Positions 57,317 through 64,000 of a DNA stretch of 64,000 nt are shown here, one piece after another. The stretch comes from Xanthomonas sp. F10. GTDB lineage: Bacteria > Pseudomonadota > Gammaproteobacteria > Xanthomonadales > Xanthomonadaceae. The translations under genes were made by a program, and so were the position numbers. The stretch covers positions 124,001 through 188,000 of the forward strand of contig NZ_JACHNP010000004.1 in assembly GCF_014206815.1 (NCBI RefSeq). Reading direction: 5' to 3'. The notes beneath the pieces were generated by a model. That model ran no database searches and had not been told where the DNA came from. It saw nothing but the letters and a program-made list of their open reading frames with translations. Position 1 is the stretch's first letter; each line of letters begins with the position of its first letter.

Positions 57317-58165
57317 TTAACCCTTTCCGCCAATGATGAACTCAACGCGGCTGCTTCCGCTGCCTGTGTTTGCCGGATCGCCCGATCCCAGCGATCGCAA
57401 CAACTGACTTTCGCTCATGCCCGTCGCCGCACCGGGCGAGGTGTCCTGTACTTCGCGCAGCAGCACGCGTACCGCGCCCACCTTGGAGGCAACGGCCAGC
57501 TGCTTGGCCTGGTACTGGTCCAGCTCAAGGGTGACGCTGGAGAAGCCGGTGGAGGTGTTGGATTCCTCGCCTTCCTTCGGCGTCGACACCTCGCCGATCC
57601 GGCTGCCGGCCGCGAGCACCTTGATCTTCTGCAGCAGCGGGAACACCTGTGCACCCGCTCCCTGGCCGCCAGCGCTGCCGGCACCGCCACTGCTGGTGGC
57701 GGCGTCCTTGACGAAGAAGATGTCGATCAGGTCGCCCGGCGCGATCATGCCCGAGATCGAATTGTTCTCGTCCACGCTCATCGTGTAGGCGACCTTGCCC
57801 TTGGGAATCAGCCGCGAGAACTGGTCGTACAGCGGGACCAGGGCGCTGGCGCTCAGCGGCGCACCGCCACGTGCCGGCGCCCGCAACATTCGGCCTTCGA
57901 ACTGGGTGTGGTTGTCGGGCGTGACCGCATCGGCGGGCGCGAACTCGGCCGGGACCGTGCGCAGGGCCAGATCGCTGCCCTGCAGGATCGCCCCCTGCGG
58001 CAAATCGTTCACCGGTACGGCAACGTCGACCATCGGCCGGTTGTCCTGGGTGCGCTCGGCGACGGTGGTACGGATGTAGCTGACTGCGATGAAGGCGGCC
58101 AGGCCGGCCATGACCACCGCGATCAGGATGAAAAGGACGTTCTTGCTGAGTTTGGGTTTCTGCAT
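57317..58165 (-). CDS. cpaB: Flp pilus assembly protein CpaB/RcpC
   Basis: 282 residues with an N-terminal membrane helix (VLFILIAVVMAGLAAFIAV) and an SAF-type domain (PVNDLPQGAILQGSDLALRT at about 54-73), the mark of CpaB. The C-terminus has GIQN-like beta repeats. It probably lines the periplasmic channel or fixes the secretin to the cell wall. Confidence 0.9.
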   Translation of the reverse strand: MQKPKLSKNVLFILIAVVMAGLAAFIAVSYIRTTVAERTQDNRPMVDVAVPVNDLPQGAILQGSDLALRTVPAEFAPADAVTPDNHTQFEGRMLRAPARGGAPLSASALVPLYDQFSRLIPKGKVAYTMSVDENNSISGMIAPGDLIDIFFVKDAATSSGGAGSAGGQGAGAQVFPLLQKIKVLAAGSRIGEVSTPKEGEESNTSTGFSSVTLELDQYQAKQLAVASKVGAVRVLLREVQDTSPGAATGMSESQLLRSLGSGDPANTGSGSSRVEFIIGGKG

Positions 58166-58206
58166 TGAAGAGGCGCCGTCGGCAGGTCATCGCGAGGAAA
58201 GGGGGA

Positions 58207-58401
58207 TCACCCCACCAGCACGTCCGACGCCGAGATGGCGTAGACGAAGGCGGCATAGAGATCTTTCAGGGCTGTCACCACCTCGGTGATCACGTCGGGC
58301 TTGGCGATCAGTACGATCACCAGCGCCATGACCACCACGGTGTATTCGATCGTGGACTGACCACGCTGAAGGCGTCGGTCGGGCAGGGCATGCGCGTTCA
58401 T
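58207..58401 (-). CDS. Small Flp-like prepilin (minor pilin)
   Basis: 64 residues. The motif RGQSTIEYTVVVMALVIVLI has the glycine cleavage site, glutamate at +5 and tyrosine after it (GxxxxEY), as in Flp prepilins, followed by a single helix and a short tail. A second, larger pilin gene lies at the operon start, so this may be a minor or alternative pilin. The start overlaps the gene before it by four bases. Confidence 0.78.
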   Translation of the reverse strand: MNAHALPDRRLQRGQSTIEYTVVVMALVIVLIAKPDVITEVVTALKDLYAAFVYAISASDVLVG

Positions 58402-59090
58402 TCGACCACCGCGACGATCACGGTACCGGTGTGTCCGCGACTCGAGGTCACGGTGACGCGATCGTCCTGCCGGGTGAAACGGGAAACGCAGTGCGGGCTG
58501 TTCGCCGTGCAGGCCGACGAAGACCCGTCGCGCGCATAGCCCTGCCCGGCATAGTACCGCGCGTAGTACTGCTGGTTCTGCAGCGGCGTGTAGCGGTTGA
58601 GCATGCTCAGCGTCCTGACATGACGCGGCGTGTCCATGTAGACGATGTCCTCGGCGACCTGCGTATCGGGCAGCCGGCCGAAGCCCTTGCCGATGCCATC
58701 GGCGGGGAGATCCTTCTTGGGAACTTCCATGACGCCGATCTGGCCCTGTGTGCGATTGGCATCGCCACTCAGTTCCACCGTGATGTAGTACCCGCTCTTG
58801 GTCATGTGTCCGAGCACGGTCTTGTTGCCCATCGGCGTGGTCACGACGGCGTTGCCCCACTCCTTGCGATAGAACTGCTCGACCTGCTTCGGCGATTGGT
58901 CGAGACGGAAGCGGCTGGCCCGCATGGCGATACCGTTGTAGAGCATGTGCTCGGACACGATCTCGCCCGAGGCCTGGTCGGGGACCGGAACCTCCGGCCA
59001 GTCCAGCGCATGCGCCTGCTGCGCCGCGGCCGTCGACAAGAGCGCGCCAAGCCCGCCTGCGAGCAAGCGGTGGGAGACGCGCGGACTCAT
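58398..59090 (-). CDS. Exported hypothetical protein of the Tad cluster
   Basis: 230 residues with a signal peptide (LLAGGLGALLSTAAAQQAHA). No known family is recognised. The mature part is mixed, with EQFYRKEWGNAVVTTPMGNKTVLGHM in the middle and two cysteines near the C-terminus (SACTANSPHC) that could form a disulfide. It overlaps both neighbours by four bases, so it is a component of the pilus operon, perhaps periplasmic. Confidence 0.7.
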   Translation of the reverse strand: MSPRVSHRLLAGGLGALLSTAAAQQAHALDWPEVPVPDQASGEIVSEHMLYNGIAMRASRFRLDQSPKQVEQFYRKEWGNAVVTTPMGNKTVLGHMTKSGYYITVELSGDANRTQGQIGVMEVPKKDLPADGIGKGFGRLPDTQVAEDIVYMDTPRHVRTLSMLNRYTPLQNQQYYARYYAGQGYARDGSSSACTANSPHCVSRFTRQDDRVTVTSSRGHTGTVIVAVVE

Positions 59091-59917
59091 GGCTTGCCCG
59101 GCTTGACCGGGTAGTTGGCGAGCTTGTCCGCAGGCACGACATCCGGCTCGATCGCCCCCAGCTCGAGATCGCCGAGAGAGCCGACCATGGGCAGGATCGG
59201 TGTCAAGGGCTTCAGCAGGTCGAAGACCCCGTCCAGCCCCTCGAAGTAGGAGACCGGCGCCAGAGGACGCACCGTTGCGATCACGCTGCGCGCACCACTG
59301 CGCGGTCCGGAGGCATTCCAGGCGTCGGTCAGCAGTGTCTGGTGACGCTTGTCGGACAGATCGAGGTTGTCCAGTGGCTCGAGAAAGCGCGCAGGTCGAC
59401 CATCTGCGGTCTTCAGGTCGCGATAGTTCAGCGTCACTTCCGCAGTGACGTAGCCGCTCTTGTTGGGCGGGAAGGCATTGTCGAAATAGTTCTTCGGCAG
59501 TATTTTCGCTGCGTCGTCGAGGTAGCCGGGAGAGCCGCTGTTGGCGGTACGCGTGACCGACAGGTCGCGCTTTTCCAGCAGCTTCTGGTTCGAGAAAGTG
59601 TTGAGCATCTGGTCGGAGAACGTCCCAGTGCTGACGCCGGACGTACGGCTGGTGATGGGCGCGTCTGCATCGGCGAAGTTGCGGTCAAGCGCCTTGCTCT
59701 GCAGCACGGCGCGGCTGGCCGGCTGATAGTTTTTGGCCACGCTGGCTTCCCAGGCGGCGTTGCGGGCCGCCTGCATCGCCATCTGCTTGCCATGCCCTAG
59801 CTTGGCGACGACCGGGATCAGCAGGAACAGCGGCACCAGCACAGCGGCGCACACCGCCAACTCCACCATCCCCTGTCCGCGCATCCTGCGCGCTGGTGTA
59901 AAGAGCGTCGTCTTCAT
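59087..59917 (-). CDS. TadE/TadG-like pseudopilin
   Basis: 276 residues. The N-terminus RMRGQGMVELAVCAAVLVP has the TadE pattern with a helix at about 15-40, then a long periplasmic part ending in PVKPGKP. It is one of at least five proteins here starting with the RGQ prepilin-type motif. The stop overlaps the next gene by four bases. Confidence 0.82.
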   Translation of the reverse strand: MKTTLFTPARRMRGQGMVELAVCAAVLVPLFLLIPVVAKLGHGKQMAMQAARNAAWEASVAKNYQPASRAVLQSKALDRNFADADAPITSRTSGVSTGTFSDQMLNTFSNQKLLEKRDLSVTRTANSGSPGYLDDAAKILPKNYFDNAFPPNKSGYVTAEVTLNYRDLKTADGRPARFLEPLDNLDLSDKRHQTLLTDAWNASGPRSGARSVIATVRPLAPVSYFEGLDGVFDLLKPLTPILPMVGSLGDLELGAIEPDVVPADKLANYPVKPGKP

Positions 59918-59928
59918 CCTGTGTCCTC

Positions 59929-60723
59929 CTAGTTTTCTTCCTTCTCACCTGCCACGTTGGAAGGAATCAGACCGCTGCCGAGACTGAACGACTTGACCTG
60001 CAGCACGCAGCCGTTGCCGCCCTGCAGGGGCTTGGCATCCAGCGGAATGGATTGCAGATACGCACCGGCACCATCGATCGTGCATCCGGCCGCATCGCCG
60101 GGCGATTCGGAAAAGCCCCACTTGCTGCCGCCCGACCACATGCACACTTCCTGTTTGCCGTTCTCCCAACGCGTGCAGGGCTGTCCCTTGACCTGAGCGT
60201 CGCCAGCCAGTTTCCAGCCGATGGCCTGCACGGTCTGGCGCTCCTGCGCGCGCGCACTGCTGTCGATGGCCATGTACATGCCGTTCGCGTCTTCGATGGA
60301 GTCCTTGTCCGTGTGCTCCTCGAGCTTGACCATGCACGCAGCCTGCGCGCTATCGCCATCGGCGCCGAGGGTCCAACTGACCTGATGCGCAAACTGCCGA
60401 TGCGCGTCGATCATGATCTCGACCTCGCCGGTTCCCAGTTTGGCTTCGTCCTGCGGCGAAAGCGCACGCGTGGGCATGCCGGAGCCACGGCAGGCTTCCA
60501 GCTTCGCTTGGTAGTTCTTGCGCTCCAGATTCTCGCCTCCCATGCGCGACTCCCAGGTCAGCACGACATGCAGGGCGGGCAGCGACTTGACGCCGCTTTC
60601 GGAGGAGGAATCCCCGCCGCTGCCGCTCTCGGTCGCATCGTGCGACTGGCAACCGGCGGTGGACGCCAGCGAGGCCATGCAAGCAAGTGCCAGAGCGCGG
60701 GATCGGTTGGTCAGTACCATCAT
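59929..60723 (-). CDS. Predicted lipoprotein of the Tad cluster
   Basis: 264 residues. A lipoprotein signal with cleavage before Cys in LASTAGCQSH, then a Ser/Gly-rich linker. No domain is recognised. Five or more cysteines in the mature part suggest disulfides. It is the only small lipoprotein upstream of the assembly genes, a place where TadD-like pilotins often lie, but no TPR is seen. The start at 60723 overlaps the upstream stop (ATGA). Confidence 0.65.
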   Translation of the reverse strand: MMVLTNRSRALALACMASLASTAGCQSHDATESGSGGDSSSESGVKSLPALHVVLTWESRMGGENLERKNYQAKLEACRGSGMPTRALSPQDEAKLGTGEVEIMIDAHRQFAHQVSWTLGADGDSAQAACMVKLEEHTDKDSIEDANGMYMAIDSSARAQERQTVQAIGWKLAGDAQVKGQPCTRWENGKQEVCMWSGGSKWGFSESPGDAAGCTIDGAGAYLQSIPLDAKPLQGGNGCVLQVKSFSLGSGLIPSNVAGEKEEN

Positions 60724-62231
60724 GGAGCGGCTACCAGAAGTGTGCGGTCGGAAATGGGGGTTTGCACCAGGCGCGCCTGCCAATACGGACTGAACAGACT
60801 GCCTTTTTCGAACTTGCTGTCGACTCTGCCCCAGACCGAGCGCCGGAACGCGCTGAGTTCACGGGGCCGATTGAAGTAGACCTGCGCACTGGCCATCGCG
60901 CGCAATTGGTCGCCGCGTGCCTGGTCCTTCAGTTGCATTCGGCCACTGCCGATCTTCAGCGCCGAGCTGGTGCGCGCCTTGTCGACCCGGGTGCCGACTT
61001 CGACGGTATAGATCGGCCCCGCATTCGCGCCGTCGGGCTGCTGCGAGTACGCATCCTTGACGTCCCGATAGCGTGGGCTGATGCCGTAACGGTAGCTGTT
61101 GATGAACGCGTCGTTGCGCTTGAAGTCCGGAATCACGGCCGGGTCGCCTTCGATGAATGCGCCGGCGATGTCGCTGCGTTTGGTGCCGTTGTAAGCCCGA
61201 TAGGTGCGATTGTTTTCGTAGGGCGACCGCCATCCCCGCCCGTTGTTCATGCCGGGAAAGAAGTTGGGTTTGCGATTGTTGACCGCCTGCGTTCCAGCCC
61301 AACCAATCGGAATCTTGAGGGTAGTGAAGAGCAGCGGAAGCTTGAGTTGGAAGGTATCAACGGCCGACCAGCGGTCGTACTCGACCATGTCGGTGCCGCC
61401 GTTGTTGTTGAAGATGCCGAACGCGGTGCCGTCGCGCGCGCGCGTGAACGTATCGCGCGACGCCATCACCACATTGCGGTAGCGCTCGCCACCCTGGTTG
61501 GTACTGGTCAGACCGCGGCGTTCGCCCGGGTTATAGCTTTCGAGCTGATTGCCTGCGGAAAGCACGTTCTTGGCCAGAACGCCCTTGCCGACCACGGTCA
61601 GATCGGCATCGGGCACATTGTCCTTGACCACTTTGCTGGCCATGGCGAAGACGTTGGCTTCGGACGTGAGATCGCCGACGGCCGCTTCGGCGGCCAGCGC
61701 ATAGGGATGGTCGAACGTTTGATCCAAGAGGCCGATGGTGGTGGTCGCGGCCTGCAGGAAAGTCCGGCGAAACACCTTGAGGGCGCTGTTGATCGCCGTC
61801 ATCGCGCGATCCACGCCGATCAGGACTTGACCAAGAGCCGGCACCCAGAACAGCAAGACTTCCGCGACCTCTACGACCTTCTCGAAGTGCACCGAGGAGG
61901 AGTGCACCATGGTCAGCCAGGAATTCAGACTGACCACCTGTGCGATCGCCACTTCGTTGGCGACGCGTCCACGATTCAGATACGCCGCGAAATTACGCGC
62001 GCGCGCCTGCTCGACGGCGATGCTGTACGCCGCGGCATCGGCGGCATTGGTGAGTTCGACCTTCTTGCCGACCACCTGGCCGGTGTTGAAGGTCACCAGC
62101 AAGCCCACACACAGCACCATCAGGAAGACCAGCACCATCGGCATGGCCTGTCCTCGCATCCTGGCGCGAGCGCAGGTAGGCCCTTGGGCGACCGTCCTGG
62201 TCGAGGAATCGGCAGCGGCGATGATCACCAT
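60720..62231 (-). CDS. TadG-like pilus assembly protein
   Basis: 503 residues from the ATG at 62231, chosen for AGGAAG just upstream; an extended frame from 62273 is less likely. The RMRGQAMPMVLVFLMVLCVGLL segment (from about residue 25) is a Tad_N-type prepilin-like anchor. No von Willebrand domain typical of TadG was recognised. The rest is long and periplasmic. It is separated from the pilin gene by a strong stem-loop. Confidence 0.75.
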   Translation of the reverse strand: MVIIAAADSSTRTVAQGPTCARARMRGQAMPMVLVFLMVLCVGLLVTFNTGQVVGKKVELTNAADAAAYSIAVEQARARNFAAYLNRGRVANEVAIAQVVSLNSWLTMVHSSSVHFEKVVEVAEVLLFWVPALGQVLIGVDRAMTAINSALKVFRRTFLQAATTTIGLLDQTFDHPYALAAEAAVGDLTSEANVFAMASKVVKDNVPDADLTVVGKGVLAKNVLSAGNQLESYNPGERRGLTSTNQGGERYRNVVMASRDTFTRARDGTAFGIFNNNGGTDMVEYDRWSAVDTFQLKLPLLFTTLKIPIGWAGTQAVNNRKPNFFPGMNNGRGWRSPYENNRTYRAYNGTKRSDIAGAFIEGDPAVIPDFKRNDAFINSYRYGISPRYRDVKDAYSQQPDGANAGPIYTVEVGTRVDKARTSSALKIGSGRMQLKDQARGDQLRAMASAQVYFNRPRELSAFRRSVWGRVDSKFEKGSLFSPYWQARLVQTPISDRTLLVAAP

Positions 62232-62362
62232 ACGGCTTCCTTCGGGCAACACCACGCCGAGGGCACGACGCATGCGTCGGACCCGGCTGGTTCCATGGGA
62301 TTGAAGAGCTAACTATGCGCAGAAGCCTGCGGATGGCTCCTGCCGGTACGACCAATGGCAGG

Positions 62363-62394
62363 CCACCATCTGCCCGCCGTCGGGCAGATGGTGG
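62363..62394 (-). promoter_or_regulatory. Perfect 14-base stem-loop after the pilin gene
   Basis: CCACCATCTGCCCG (62363-62376) pairs with CGGGCAGATGGTGG (62381-62394) around CCGT, nine bases after the pilin stop. There is no T-run. It probably protects the pilin mRNA or attenuates read-through, so that pilin exceeds the assembly proteins. Confidence 0.7.
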
Positions 62395-62402
62395 CAAGGG
62401 CG

Positions 62403-62681
62403 TTACTTGTTGCCGTTGTAAGCGGCCATGCCCTTGTCTTTGTCGGCCTGCGCCTGCGCCTTGCCGGCGTTGGTGCCAGCGCGGTTGATCATCTGGCTGG
62501 CATCCTGCTTGCCCGACAGCTCCTGCGCCATACCGGCGACCTGGCTGCGGACGGTGCCGCCGAAGAACGTGAACACGCCGATCGCCGCAATCGCGATCAG
62601 GGCCACGATGATGATGTACTCGGTCATGCCTTGGCCTTGCTGCTTGCGGCCGAAGCGGATGGGCTTGCGTTGGATCTTCAT
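62403..62681 (-). CDS. Flp-family type IVb pilin
   Basis: 92 residues. The prepilin motif QQGQGMTEYIIIVALIAIAA has the glycine before the cleavage site, Glu at +5 and the following Tyr of Flp pilins, then one helix and a hydrophilic tail rich in Gln, Lys and Ala. It is the main candidate for the pilus subunit. An AAGGAGAG ribosome-binding site precedes the ATG. It is the first gene of the minus-strand pilus operon. Confidence 0.92.
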   Translation of the reverse strand: MKIQRKPIRFGRKQQGQGMTEYIIIVALIAIAAIGVFTFFGGTVRSQVAGMAQELSGKQDASQMINRAGTNAGKAQAQADKDKGMAAYNGNK

Positions 62682-62767
62682 CTGATTCCTCTCCTTGGCT
62701 CGATCGCCCAATTACCGGCAACACACAAGCGTGCCCCGCGGCAACGTGTGGCGAGTGGGTTCATTAA

Positions 62768-62878
62768 GTGAAGTCGTTCACGGAGACGAAGCTGGTCTCC
62801 GGCCCGCGCTTTACGTCCAGTAAAGAGATGGTGTGTAGCGGACGTGTGCACTGTAGCGTCGGCTTATTGCCGTTACAA
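62768..62878 (-). promoter_or_regulatory. Pilin promoter and structured leader
   Basis: On the minus strand TTGTAA (62878-62873) and TACAGT (62855-62850) are 17 bases apart, a good sigma-70 pair. The predicted leader of about 160 bases holds three hairpins: CTTTAC/GTAAAG (62809-62825), CGGAGAC/GTCTCCG (62781-62801) and GTGAA/TTCAC (62768-62781). No sigma-54 motif was found. Promoter inferred, palindromes seen. Confidence 0.5.
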
Positions 62879-63358
62879 GAAAACTAGCGTTAATAAATTG
62901 GCGCTTAACTAGGTTCGCATCACATTATTGAGTCAAACTTTGGACGCGTGCGATCCCGTATGGAATATACAATTGTGAATTCGGTGCAGTTGCGGCGTGC
63001 GCACCGTCAGATTTGGGTGTGATGCGTGGCGGATATGGCGGCGTGTGGCGCGTCATGCCATCCGCGAATGCCTCTGCGCTCACTGGTTTGCGCAGGCGCG
63101 GACCAATGAGCGCAGGCGGTCGGCGACGCAAAGCGGGACAGCCGGCGATTTGTATCGACACGGTGCAAGCTGGCGACGCCTGCTTCGGCTAAGCCCGTGA
63201 AATCACGACATAGCTGGCAGACGGCGCGACGCCGCCCCAGGTTTGCCGTCAGAGATTCTGAGCCGGGCCGACGCAGGGACGGGTCCCGGTGGTGCCGCCG
63301 CCTGCGGGGCCTGGGGCGCGTGAGCCGTCTGCAACTCGGGCGCGGAGGACGCGGAACG
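62879..63358. other. Non-coding region between pilin promoter and ABC transporter gene
   Basis: About 480 bases. The left part (62880-62975) is unusually AT-rich for this genome and may hold upstream regulatory sites of the pilus operon. The right part is GC-rich with no supported gene. A 67-codon open frame at 62997 lacks a ribosome-binding site. Confidence 0.4.
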
Positions 63359-64000
63359 TCAGCTCCGCAACCCCACCCCGCGCCGCAGCAACCACAGCGC
63401 CAGCGCCGCCAGTACCGCGACGAAGCCCAGCATCAGGCTGTAGGCCACCCACACCGGCACGTCGCTGCTGCCGAGCAGACCGTAACGGAAGGCATTGACC
63501 ATGTAGAAGATCGGGTTGGCGTGGGTGGCGGCCTCGGCCCAGCCGGGCAGCAGCTTGACCGAGTAGAACACGCCGCCCAGGTAGGTCAGCGGGGTCAGGA
63601 TGAAGGTCGGCACGATCGCCACGTCGTCGAACTTCTTCGCGTAGACCGCGTTGATGAAGCCGGCCAGGGAGAAGATGGTGGCGCCCAGCAGCACCGTGGT
63701 CAGGGTCACCAGCGGGTGCGGGATGCGCACCGGGGTGAAGAACATGGCGATGATCAGCACGATCACGCCGACCATCAGTCCGCGCAGCACGGCGCCGGCG
63801 ACGTAGCCCCAGAGGATCACCCAGTTGGGCATGGGGCTGACCAGCAGTTCCTCGACGTGGCGGCCGAACTTGGCGCCGAAGAAGCTGGAGCTGATGTTGC
63901 CGTAGCTGTTCTGGATCACGCTCATCATCACCAGGCCGGGGACGATGAACTGCATGTAGCTGTAGCCGCCCATGTCGCCCACGCGCGAGCCGATCAGCCC
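63359..64000 (-). CDS. ABC-2 type transporter permease (N-terminus cut by window edge)
   Basis: 214 codons remain, open to the edge. Five or six hydrophobic segments are visible and the sequence SRVGDMGGYSYMQFIVPGLVMM, NISSSFFGAKFGRHVEELLVSP is typical of the YadH-type permease family. A matching ATPase gene probably lies just beyond the edge. The exported substrate is unknown. Confidence 0.88.
   Translation of the reverse strand, partial: GLIGSRVGDMGGYSYMQFIVPGLVMMSVIQNSYGNISSSFFGAKFGRHVEELLVSPMPNWVILWGYVAGAVLRGLMVGVIVLIIAMFFTPVRIPHPLVTLTTVLLGATIFSLAGFINAVYAKKFDDVAIVPTFILTPLTYLGGVFYSVKLLPGWAEAATHANPIFYMVNAFRYGLLGSSDVPVWVAYSLMLGFVAVLAALALWLLRRGVGLRS

Noticed and set aside
62682-62960. Sigma-54 promoter for the pilin gene
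   Set aside because: Looked for a TGGC-N8-TTGC pattern on the minus strand and found none; a sigma-70-like pair fits better.
62997-63200. 67-codon open frame right of the pilin promoter
   Set aside because: No ribosome-binding site, Arg/Trp-rich translation typical of chance frames.

Overview
The window is about 64 kb of GC-rich gammaproteobacterial chromosome and reads as Xanthomonadaceae, most likely Xanthomonas or a close relative. The evidence is the paired pca/van/pob/hydroxycinnamate gene content, the C-terminally short TadE/CpaF pilus block, and several intergenic repeat families typical of this group. Gene starts were chosen from ribosome-binding sites and ATGA overlaps. No tRNA, rRNA, CRISPR array or complete insertion sequence was seen.

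Layout. 1-3.3 kb: the glyoxylate shunt (aceB, aceA) with the start of a divergent LysR regulator. 3.4-8.7 kb: a cyclic-nucleotide-binding diguanylate cyclase, followed by an AT-rich three-gene island that matches a predicted but uncharacterised peptide-modification system: a class III cyclase with a TPR-type tail, a small nitrile-hydratase-leader-like precursor peptide, and a SagB-like dehydrogenase. 8.7-14.7 kb: a cupin, a SulP anion transporter, and poorly known genes including a DUF3182 protein and an alpha/beta hydrolase.

14.9-39.2 kb is a nearly continuous plant-phenolic catabolism block. It contains feruloyl/coumaroyl-CoA hydratase-lyase (ech), feruloyl-CoA synthetase (fcs), two outer-membrane proteins and an MFS transporter, a MarR regulator, coniferyl-alcohol dehydrogenase (calA) and an aromatic aldehyde dehydrogenase. 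These are followed by pobR/pobA, then vanA-vanR-vanB, and the full protocatechuate branch pcaIJFHGBDC with an IclR regulator (pcaR). Together they would convert coniferyl alcohol, ferulate and 4-coumarate, through vanillin/vanillate or 4-hydroxybenzoate, to protocatechuate and on to succinyl-CoA plus acetyl-CoA. The acetyl-CoA can then feed the glyoxylate shunt encoded 12 kb upstream. Matching operator candidates sit in the vanA-pcaI intergenic region.

39.3-49.2 kb is mostly housekeeping: two oxidoreductases, an exported methyltransferase-like protein, an RluE-type pseudouridine synthase, the helicase HrpB (whose gene carries an in-frame copy of an intergenic repeat), TatD, a membrane protein and a ketopantoate-reductase family protein. 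49.4-62.7 kb is a Tad/Flp type IVc pilus operon on the minus strand: a Flp pilin followed by TadG-like, lipoprotein, TadE-like, CpaB, CpaC, FHA-CpaF, TadB, TadC, DUF192, a second TadE and an OmpA-type lipoprotein, most of them joined by 1-4 base overlaps. No prepilin peptidase or TadZ/CpaE gene is present in the window. The right edge cuts an ABC-2 transporter permease.
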